This document shows, one piece after another, positions 57,550-64,000 of a DNA stretch of 64,000 nt. Under the pieces are notes generated by a model, which saw only the letters and a program-made list of their open reading frames with translations, was not told where the DNA came from and did no database searches. Position numbers and translations under genes: made by a program. The stretch covers positions 311,529-375,528 of the forward strand of contig CANLMI010000002.1 in the NCBI GenBank assembly GCA_947492375.1. Direction: 5' to 3'. How positions within the stretch are numbered: position 1 is the stretch's first letter; each line of letters starts with the position of its first letter. This DNA is from an uncultured Kordiimonas sp. (GTDB lineage: Bacteria; Pseudomonadota; Alphaproteobacteria; Sphingomonadales; Kordiimonadaceae).

Positions 57550-58797
57550 TTACGCACTTTTCAATGTTTTCAATATATCCATCATGGAAACATTTTCATC
57601 CATAACCATCGATTTAGTCAGCCCCAAATCCATCTTCAGAATTTGCTTCGATGCCATAAATGATTGAGGGTCATTAATAGCATCAACCGCAATAAACTGA
57701 TCACCTTCAAAATAGAAAACTGCGAACTTACCGCCGTCTCGGTCTCCGCGCACAATTGTATCAGTGAAACCAGGAAACAAACCAACCGTCTGGATTTTTG
57801 TTTTATATTGGTCTGACCAGAACCACGGCGGATCAAAAGCGGGTCGATCCAGACCAATAAGGTTATTGGCAACTATCTCAGCCTGATCAATAGCATTTGG
57901 AACGCTCTCTAACCGTATTTTACCGGTCTGCCCTTCTAAGGGGCGCATGCTACAATCACCAATCGCATATATATCTGGGTCACTTGTTAAGGCATCTTCG
58001 TCAACTACAATACCATTATTGCATTCAAGCCCTGCTGCCGACGCTAATTCTTGGTTAGGAAGAACACCAATACCCAACATGATCATATCAGCCGGAATTG
58101 CCTCGCCGTCATTTAATTTAACTGCGGCAATACGCTGACCATCAGTTACAAATTCTGCAACTTCTGAATTCAATCTGATATCAACACCATTTTCCTGATG
58201 CAATTTCAAAAAATAATCCGCAATTTCATCACCTGTTACACGCGCCAAAAGTTTTGGCATTCGCTCAAGAACAGTAACTTCAATATCCATTTGTCGGACC
58301 ACCGCCGCAGCCTCAAGACCAATATACCCACCACCAACGAGAACAAGGCGTTTTATGTCAGGTAATTTCGCTTTTAAGGACTTGGCATCTTCGATATCGC
58401 GCATAACAGCAACATTTTTAATGCCCTCTAATTCAGGAAGCATACGCGGGCGCGACCCCGTTGCGATGATTAATTTATCAAAAGTATATGCTTCGCCGTT
58501 CGAACAAAGAACTTTTTTCTGTTGGCGATCAATTTCACTGACAGTAACCCCCATGATAAGTTCAATGTCTTTGTTCTCATAGTAGGTCGCGGGTTTTAAG
58601 AATAAACGTTCTTCCGGCAGGTCGCCTTTCAGAAAGCCTTTTGATAAAGGTGGACGCTGGTATGCTGGATAACTTTCAGCCCCGATTATTGTGATAGCGC
58701 CGTCAAACTTTTTAGCCCGCAACGAATGTGCAAGCTGAATAGCAGCTTGTCCTGCGCCAACGATAACGACACTTTCTAATTCTGAATTTTCGGCCAT
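57550..58797 (-). CDS. NAD(P)H:ferredoxin/rubredoxin-type reductase (FAD pyridine nucleotide-disulfide family)
   Basis: A 415-residue flavoprotein resembling putidaredoxin/rhodocoxin reductases. The FAD fingerprint (VIVGAGQAAIQLAHSLR) and NAD fingerprint (LVLVGGGYIGLEAAAVV) are both present, as are PAYQRPPLSKGFLKGD, ATGSRPR and IYAIGDCS. It has no redox disulfide. Such reductases supply electrons to a ferredoxin for a P450 or dioxygenase; no such partner is adjacent. AGGT precedes the ATG. Confidence 0.9.
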   Translation of the reverse strand: MAENSELESVVIVGAGQAAIQLAHSLRAKKFDGAITIIGAESYPAYQRPPLSKGFLKGDLPEERLFLKPATYYENKDIELIMGVTVSEIDRQQKKVLCSNGEAYTFDKLIIATGSRPRMLPELEGIKNVAVMRDIEDAKSLKAKLPDIKRLVLVGGGYIGLEAAAVVRQMDIEVTVLERMPKLLARVTGDEIADYFLKLHQENGVDIRLNSEVAEFVTDGQRIAAVKLNDGEAIPADMIMLGIGVLPNQELASAAGLECNNGIVVDEDALTSDPDIYAIGDCSMRPLEGQTGKIRLESVPNAIDQAEIVANNLIGLDRPAFDPPWFWSDQYKTKIQTVGLFPGFTDTIVRGDRDGGKFAVFYFEGDQFIAVDAINDPQSFMASKQILKMDLGLTKSMVMDENVSMMDILKTLKSA

Positions 58798-59036
58798 AAT
58801 TTTACCTGCACCTTATATATTACAGAATACTTATAACAATCTCATCAATTTATCCGAATAAAAAAGCTGTGTACCAAAGGCATTGAACGGAAAACCTGCT
58901 CACCAATTTGGTTTAGTATGCGCTTTCTAATTTTCTTCCTTATGTTGTTGATCAAGGTTACAGCGTCGACTGCAAGAACGAATAAAATATCCTTGTCGAC
59001 AGAGAAATAGATTACGCAAGATAGAAGGAATTTATC

Positions 59037-59546
59037 ATGGCTATTTTAGAAAACATTCAAGATTCACAAGTTGTTCGTGCATACCGTCAAGGCTGGTTGG
59101 CATGGCTCGGCGCACACAAAACTGCGTTTGACTTTGCACAGGACGGCGTAGAAAAGCTTATGAACAACCGCGAAAAGCTTGTTGAAGAGCTCGTTCAAAA
59201 AGGTGAAAATGTTGAAGAACTTGCTACAACAAACTTTAACAAAGTACGTGGTAACGTTGAAACGCGTGTTAATGGTGTAAGTGAAAAAGTTTCCGAAGTA
59301 AGCAACAAAGTATTTTCCCGCACTACAGAAGAAGCAACTGATCGTGTTTCAGAGCTTTCTGAAGAAGTGGCAAAGCTTGCTAAAACAGTTTCTACTCTTA
59401 GCCGCAAAATCAATGCCACTCAAAAACCAGCAGCAAAGAAAAAAGCGCCAGCAAAGCGCACAACAGCAAAAAAAGCTGCAACAACTAAAACTAAAGCTGC
59501 TCCTGTAGCTGCAAAGACAGAAACAGAAGCTAAAGCTGCGGCATAA
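59037..59546 (+). CDS. phaF: Phasin, PhaF-like with lysine/alanine-rich tail
   Basis: Polyhydroxyalkanoate granule protein. Residues 1-120 form the phasin domain (WLAWLGAHKTAFDFAQDGVE and a heptad-rich helix SEKVSEVSNKVFSRTTEEA). The last ~45 residues repeat Ala-Lys patterns (KKKAPAKRTTAKKAATTK), the histone-H1-like nucleoid-binding tail of PhaF. This suggests a role in PHA granule partition. ATG is preceded by AGGAA. It precedes phaC and is separated from it by a 267-base gap holding a hairpin. Confidence 0.85.
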   Translation: MAILENIQDSQVVRAYRQGWLAWLGAHKTAFDFAQDGVEKLMNNREKLVEELVQKGENVEELATTNFNKVRGNVETRVNGVSEKVSEVSNKVFSRTTEEATDRVSELSEEVAKLAKTVSTLSRKINATQKPAAKKKAPAKRTTAKKAATTKTKAAPVAAKTETEAKAAA

Positions 59547-59594
59547 AACCATATTAGTCTCGAGCATAATTACCTTTGTGCTGAGATTATAAAG

Positions 59595-59641
59595 GGCTGA
59601 CAGGCCACCTTACCCTCCCCCAACCTCCAGGCCTGTCAGCC
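59595..59641 (+). ncRNA. Long hairpin with pyrimidine-rich loop downstream of the phasin gene
   Basis: Perfect 12-base stem GGCTGACAGGCC / GGCCTGTCAGCC with a 23-base loop containing CCTCCCCC. No T tract follows directly, so it is less suited to be a simple terminator. The loop could pair with purine-rich ribosome binding sites, as in some alphaproteobacterial sRNAs. It may end a phasin mRNA or be part of a small RNA. Confidence 0.4.
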
Positions 59642-59812
59642 TACATATTTCTTGTTTTTTTTGACTTTATAGATTTTTTACCATTATGCTCTTCATATCG
59701 CTGGAGATAGAACATTGTAGCCCTGCATAGTGCCACATAATTTTACATTCGAATTTGAGCACTAGGCGCACAATCAATATTACAAATTATCACCACCAAA
59801 GGGGAATTAAGC

Positions 59813-61495
59813 ATGCCATCTACTAAAAAGAAAATTGGCGAAGCGGCCGCTGAAACTACAACTGCCTTCAACCCTATTGTTGGTGTACATCGCTCAGAAT
59901 TGATCAAGTCACTCGGAGTTGTCTTAAAACAAGCTGCATTAAACCCTGTTACCTTTGGCCAACATTTTCTGAATTACAGCAAAGATATTGTCGATATTGC
60001 ACGTGGAAAATCTGAGTATACACCGCATGCAAAAGATCGGCGTTTCCAAGACAAAGCCTGGGCATTTAATCCCCTATACCGCCGAGGCATGCAATCCTGG
60101 ATGGCGATGAAATCCAATCTAAATAATTGGCTAACAGAAGCAAACCTGGAAGAAATTGATAGAGCAAGAGCCCACTTCATCCTTGACGTTGTCATTGATA
60201 GCCTGGCACCAACCAATTCACTGGTCGGCAACCCAACTGCCATGAAACGACTTTATGAAACTGGTGGCCTGTCGATCGTGCAAGGCCTGAAAAATGCCTA
60301 TAATGATATGGTGAACGGTATTGGTATACCATCACAAGTCGACTCGCGGCCATTCAAAGTAGGTGAAAACCTCGCGGCCACCCCCGGTGATGTTGTATTT
60401 AGAAATGAAGTACTCGAAGTAATTCAATATACTCCAACCACAGACAAAGTACGTGAAATTCCACTGATTGTTATTCCACCTCAAATTAACAAATTTTACG
60501 CATCCGATCTTACCCCAGACAAAAGCATGTTCCGCTTCATGCTATCACAAGGTATTCAGCTTTTTGCAATAAGCTGGAGAAACCCTGGCCCTGAACACGC
60601 TCATTGGGATCTGGAAACTTATATCAACGCAACGATTGAAGCGACAGATGCGGTCATGGCAATAACCAAGTCCAAAAAAATTAACGTATCAGGTGCATGT
60701 TCCGGCGGCATAACCGTTGCGACACTCTTGAGTCACTTGGCAGCGATCGGTGATGACCGCGTCAATTGTTCAACATTTCAGGTGTGTGTTCTTGACCCTC
60801 GTCAGGAAGACAGTGAAGTTGGCGCTCTTGTCTCACAAGATACACTTGAGCTTGCACGGGCGCGATCTGCATCAAAAGGCATATTATCCGGCGATGACCT
60901 CGCCCGCACTTTTGCCTGGATGCGCCCCAATGACCTGATCTGGAATTATGTGGTTAACAACTACCTGCTTGGCGACAGCCCACCTGCGTTTGATATTCTA
61001 TTCTGGAATAACGATACAACAAACCTGCCAGCAGCACTGCATTCAGATTTTCTTGATAGTTATACAAGTGCTCCCTTTGCCGACCCTGGCACAGTTGAGT
61101 TTATGGGCGAAAAACTGGATCTCAGCAAAATTACACACGACAGTTTCGTCGTTGCAGGCTTTACTGATCATATTACACCGTGGCGGGCCTGTTACCGGAC
61201 CACAAAATTACTTGGCGGTAATACAGAGTTCTATGTTTCCAATAGTGGGCATATACAGTCATTACTAAACCCACCCGGCAACCCAAAAGCAAAATATTTT
61301 TATAATCCGGACGTTATGGATAGCGGCGCAGATGAATGGATGACAAGCGCTAAATTGCTTGACGGATCCTGGTGGACACCTTGGTCAGAATGGCTCACTG
61401 CTCATTCAGGCAATGAAAAAGATACGCCAAAGAATAATGGAAGCCGTAAATATAAATCACTCGCGCCAGCACCGGGTGAGTATGTTTTCGGATAA
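59813..61495 (+). CDS. phaC: Class II poly(3-hydroxyalkanoate) synthase
   Basis: Polymerises (R)-3-hydroxyacyl-CoA, probably medium chain, on the granule surface. The 560-residue protein aligns closely with Pseudomonas PhaC1 from memory: NPLYRR, LAPTNSLVGNPTAMKRLYE, PPQINKFY, RPNDLIWNYVVNNYLLG and FDILFWNNDTT are nearly the same. The catalytic triad is Cys296 in SGACSGGI, Asp452 in GFTDHITPW and His480 in NSGHIQSLLNPPG; Cys296 is at the same position as in Pseudomonas. AAGGGGA lies upstream of the ATG. It is followed by phaZ, a phasin and phaD. Confidence 0.95.
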   Translation: MPSTKKKIGEAAAETTTAFNPIVGVHRSELIKSLGVVLKQAALNPVTFGQHFLNYSKDIVDIARGKSEYTPHAKDRRFQDKAWAFNPLYRRGMQSWMAMKSNLNNWLTEANLEEIDRARAHFILDVVIDSLAPTNSLVGNPTAMKRLYETGGLSIVQGLKNAYNDMVNGIGIPSQVDSRPFKVGENLAATPGDVVFRNEVLEVIQYTPTTDKVREIPLIVIPPQINKFYASDLTPDKSMFRFMLSQGIQLFAISWRNPGPEHAHWDLETYINATIEATDAVMAITKSKKINVSGACSGGITVATLLSHLAAIGDDRVNCSTFQVCVLDPRQEDSEVGALVSQDTLELARARSASKGILSGDDLARTFAWMRPNDLIWNYVVNNYLLGDSPPAFDILFWNNDTTNLPAALHSDFLDSYTSAPFADPGTVEFMGEKLDLSKITHDSFVVAGFTDHITPWRACYRTTKLLGGNTEFYVSNSGHIQSLLNPPGNPKAKYFYNPDVMDSGADEWMTSAKLLDGSWWTPWSEWLTAHSGNEKDTPKNNGSRKYKSLAPAPGEYVFG

Positions 61496-61525
61496 AACAC
61501 AAGTCTGTAGTACCAAGGAATGAAA

Positions 61526-62356
61526 ATGAATAATACCGGGCCTGAAATCAAAATGATTGACGTTGGTGGGCAAATCCTGCGCACAGCAATTTGGCCGAGC
61601 AAAGGCAATGATCGCCCTATTCTATTTTTTAACGGGATTGGCGCTAATCTGGAAATGGTTGCCCCTCTCGGTGAAATGATGCAGAGCCGGGCGAGTGTGA
61701 TTGTGTTCGATATGCCAGGTATTGGTGGTTCACCAAAAGCGCGCATGCCTTACAGAGCGAGCACCATCACAAAATGGGCCAACAAAATTCTTGACCACTT
61801 AGATATCGGTGATGTGGATGTTATGGGAATTTCCTGGGGTGGTGCCGTTGCACAACAATATGCAAGATCATGCCCTGACCGCGCCAAAAGCCTTGTTTTA
61901 CTCGCAACAAGCGCAGGAATGGTGATGGTGCCCGGGAATTTGAGTGCAATCACAAAAATGGCAAGTCCGAAACGCTACATCGACCCCGATTATATGTTAA
62001 AGAATTTCGAAACATTATACGGTGACATTGCCGACACAAGCGCACAGGGCCACAAAACTCGTATTCAAGCCCCGACAGTTCAGGGGTACATGTATCAACT
62101 GCTAGCCATGATTGGCTGGACAAGCGTATATTTTCTGCCGTTTTTAAAACAACCAACGCTTATCATGTCTGGTGACCGCGACCATATTGTACCACTCGCA
62201 AATTCTCGCCTGCTACGAAGTTTAATCCCCCGTGCCAACCTTAAAATTGTTAAAGGGGGCGGGCATCTGTTTGCCGTTTCACGCGCTAAGCAGGTTATAC
62301 CAATCATTAGCAATTTCTTAAATGACCACGCTGACAAGAAACCCAAAACAGCATAA
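61526..62356 (+). CDS. phaZ: Intracellular medium-chain PHA depolymerase
   Basis: Alpha/beta hydrolase of 276 residues that releases monomers from stored PHA. FFNGIGANLEMVAPL near the N-terminus and GISWGGAVAQQYA (nucleophile Ser103) match Pseudomonas PhaZ; the acid is in GDRDHIVPL and the His in GGGHLFAVSRA. I chose the ATG at 61526 because AAGGA lies 7 bases upstream; the ATG at 61520 is too close to it. It lies 30 bases after phaC, the same order as in Pseudomonas. Confidence 0.93.
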   Translation: MNNTGPEIKMIDVGGQILRTAIWPSKGNDRPILFFNGIGANLEMVAPLGEMMQSRASVIVFDMPGIGGSPKARMPYRASTITKWANKILDHLDIGDVDVMGISWGGAVAQQYARSCPDRAKSLVLLATSAGMVMVPGNLSAITKMASPKRYIDPDYMLKNFETLYGDIADTSAQGHKTRIQAPTVQGYMYQLLAMIGWTSVYFLPFLKQPTLIMSGDRDHIVPLANSRLLRSLIPRANLKIVKGGGHLFAVSRAKQVIPIISNFLNDHADKKPKTA

Positions 62357-62397
62357 GCTATTGATACGATTCATGATTTGATTAGAAAGTAATTCCA

Positions 62398-62838
62398 ATG
62401 TCAAAGAAACCTAGAAAAGAAATAGATATTGCACGCAAAATCTGGCTCGCTGGCATTGGGGCATATGGTAAAGCCTTTAACGATGCACAGGACGCCTATG
62501 CCAAAATGGGGCAAGAAACAACAAAAGTCTTTGAAGACTTAGTTGGTAAAGGTAGCGAACTCGAAAACAAGGTTACAGATACTGCTAAAAAATACGTTCC
62601 CAAAGCGGCTCAAATGCACAAATCTAACATTGAAGATCGCATGGAACGGATGAAAACCGCTCTCGGAATGGTGGGGGAAAGCAGTGTACAAAATAATAAG
62701 GTAGACATGATAGAAGAGCGCCTTGATACCATCGAAGCAAAACTTGATACTCTTCTAAGCGCGATAGAAAAATTAGATAAACCAATCAGAAAACCTAGAG
62801 CAAAAACAATCAAGAAGCCAGCAACTAAAAAGCAATAA
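62398..62838 (+). CDS. phaI: Phasin (PhaI-like)
   Basis: A 146-residue granule-associated protein. The N-terminal phasin signature is IARKIWLAGIGAYGKAFNDA, followed by a coiled coil (VDMIEERLDTIEAKLDTLL). The short basic end (KPRAKTIKKPATKKQ) recalls a reduced PhaF tail. It lies between phaZ and phaD; in Pseudomonas the phasins are at the other side of phaD and divergent, so the order is rearranged here. Confidence 0.85.
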   Translation: MSKKPRKEIDIARKIWLAGIGAYGKAFNDAQDAYAKMGQETTKVFEDLVGKGSELENKVTDTAKKYVPKAAQMHKSNIEDRMERMKTALGMVGESSVQNNKVDMIEERLDTIEAKLDTLLSAIEKLDKPIRKPRAKTIKKPATKKQ

Positions 62839-62847
62839 AAATAGCCA

Positions 62848-63492
62848 ATGAAAACAAAAGACAGGATCTTAAAATATAGTCTGCAGCTCTTTAACAATGA
62901 GGGCGAGCAGAATATCACGCCTGTCGATATTGCCAATGTGCTCGACATTAGCCCCGGCAATTTATACTATCACTTCAAAGGTAAAGACCCTATCATCAAA
63001 CAACTCTTTCTGGATTTCGAAGAAGAGTTCAAAATGGTATTAAGAGCACCGATTGAAAAACCTTTGAACCTCTCTGATAACTGGGTTTATTTTTACATAC
63101 TCTTTGAAGAGGTTGCAGATTTTTGCTTCTTTTATCGTAATCTACAATCCATTTTGGAACGCTATGATGACCTCGAGCGCAGGTTTCGCGCCCTTGTAAC
63201 CCTCAAGATCAAAACCATGCGATCACTGCTTACAGCGCTAAACAGTTCCGGGTTCATTCAGATATCAAATATCGAAGCCGATCAAATGGCCGAACGCTTT
63301 GCCCTTCAATTGACATATTGGCCCACTTATCAAACGCTTATGGATACCAATACATCCACGCCTGCTTCTATTCATAATGGAGTATTTGGTTTGATTAGTC
63401 AGTTATCGCCATATGTTATCAATGGATCAGAAGAGTTTTTGAGTTTATTGGTCGAGTTCAGAGATAAAATGCTTCGGGCAGCGAATTCATAA
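62848..63492 (+). CDS. phaD: PhaD-type TetR-family regulator
   Basis: A 214-residue protein with TetR helix-turn-helix LYYHFKGKDPIIKQLF preceded by KDRILKYSLQLFNNEGEQNI. The N-terminal 70 residues resemble Pseudomonas PhaD closely; PhaD activates phaC and phaI operons there. The helical C-terminal domain presumably binds an acyl-CoA. It lies 9 bases after the phasin gene, at the end of the phaC-phaZ-phasin-phaD run. Confidence 0.9.
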   Translation: MKTKDRILKYSLQLFNNEGEQNITPVDIANVLDISPGNLYYHFKGKDPIIKQLFLDFEEEFKMVLRAPIEKPLNLSDNWVYFYILFEEVADFCFFYRNLQSILERYDDLERRFRALVTLKIKTMRSLLTALNSSGFIQISNIEADQMAERFALQLTYWPTYQTLMDTNTSTPASIHNGVFGLISQLSPYVINGSEEFLSLLVEFRDKMLRAANS

Positions 63493-63630
63493 TTTCATGC
63501 CTAGATTATAGGCAATAGTCATTTTTTTAATCAATAATTACTATCATTAATTGACGCGGAGTTAAGTCGCTGTCATTGTTTTGTCATATTCAGACCGGGG
63601 AGGGTCGAATTACTAACGCATGAGGGAAGT

Positions 63631-64000
63631 ATGCTATTTAAAAAGAGTAAGAAAAAAATTAAGGCGCCATCAGTAGTTAAAATGATGATGGAAGGACGTG
63701 CGCTTTGGGAATTAGGTTCCTACTATGCCTCCAAACCTCTCTTAAATCGCCTCCCTAAAGGGGATGGACACCCTGTTCTGGTGCTTCCCGGTCTTGCAGC
63801 AACCGACACATCGACCATTCCGCTCAGAAATTTCCTTACAGAGCGTGGGTATGCCGCCTATGATTGGGGCTTAGGTAGAAACTTTGGCCTTAGAGAAGGC
63901 ATTCTGGAAGGCATGCAAGAGCGCTTGGATAACATTTTTAAAGAGCATGGGCGCAAAGTTTCCATAATCGGATGGAGCCTTGGCGGCATATTCGCTCGTG
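63631..64000 (+). CDS. Alpha/beta hydrolase, partial (C-terminus beyond window)
   Basis: The first 123 codons are visible. HPVLVLPGLAATDTSTIPL and GWSLGGIFAR show a lipase-like alpha/beta hydrolase with the nucleophile in GWSLGG. GAGGGA precedes the ATG. The basic, phasin-like N-terminus (FKKSKKKIKAPS) and the neighbouring PHA genes hint at lipid or PHA work, but a plain esterase is equally likely. It begins 138 bases after phaD. Confidence 0.8.
   Translation, partial: MLFKKSKKKIKAPSVVKMMMEGRALWELGSYYASKPLLNRLPKGDGHPVLVLPGLAATDTSTIPLRNFLTERGYAAYDWGLGRNFGLREGILEGMQERLDNIFKEHGRKVSIIGWSLGGIFAR

Overview
The window reads as chromosomal DNA of a moderately AT-rich, probably marine, Gram-negative alphaproteobacterium. 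Pointers are: outer-membrane proteins (TonB receptor, autotransporter), a PEPxxWA-type C-terminal sorting signal, a carboxyspermidine-type polyamine route, a PAS-AraC regulated hydroxyproline operon and an Atu-like acyl-CoA cluster. A Kordiimonadales/Emcibacterales-like host is a guess from gene content only. I see no rRNA, tRNA, CRISPR array, transposase or phage gene. Genes are closely packed, and most transcription units end at clear hairpins.

Layout. (1) 1-9.0 kb, minus strand: a nitrate assimilation operon nrtA-nrtB-nrtDC (two ATPases fused)-nirB-nirD-nasA, with nasA running off the left edge. (2) 9.4-11.8 kb, plus: two genes making triamine via carboxy(nor)spermidine. (3) 12.0-14.8 kb, minus: aconitase B. 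(4) 15.1-19.6 kb, minus: an ABC ATPase and a permease fused to an M1-type metallopeptidase. (5) 19.7-25.2 kb: a PAS-AraC regulator divergent from a complete trans-4-hydroxy-L-proline to 2-oxoglutarate operon (deaminase, epimerase, D-hydroxyproline dehydrogenase, semialdehyde dehydrogenase). (6) 25.6-37.9 kb: a DUF3833 lipoprotein, then TetR plus acyl-CoA synthetase divergent from a seven-gene operon resembling the acyclic terpene (geranyl-CoA) pathway: carboxyltransferase, biotin carboxylase, two acyl-CoA dehydrogenases, a TIGR03084-type protein, AtuA and an enoyl-CoA hydratase; a dipeptide epimerase follows. (7) 39.0-42.5 kb: a periplasmic di-haem cytochrome c peroxidase divergent from a secreted catalase-peroxidase. 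(8) 42.6-46.3 kb, minus: a membrane-integrity unit of a small RHH-like protein, PspA, YqiJ-like and YqiK/flotillin proteins. (9) 46.6-53.3 kb: a large autotransporter with a near-identical 549-bp tandem repeat, and a TonB-dependent siderophore receptor. (10) 53.3-58.8 kb: a CNT nucleoside transporter, glpD behind two GlpR-like operators, a PEP-CTERM protein and a ferredoxin reductase. (11) 59.0-64.0 kb, plus: a class II (Pseudomonas-type) polyhydroxyalkanoate cluster: phasin, phaC, phaZ, second phasin, phaD, then a hydrolase cut by the right edge.

Together the region equips the cell to assimilate nitrate, feed 2-oxoglutarate into the TCA cycle from hydroxyproline, break down methyl-branched acyl-CoAs, store carbon as PHA, and handle peroxide and membrane stress. 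The least conventional items are the nitrate ATPase fusion with one degenerate half, the Atu-like operon with an extra TIGR03084 protein, the class II PHA cluster outside Pseudomonas, and the RHH-PspA-YqiJ-flotillin unit. No single undescribed system stands out beyond doubt.
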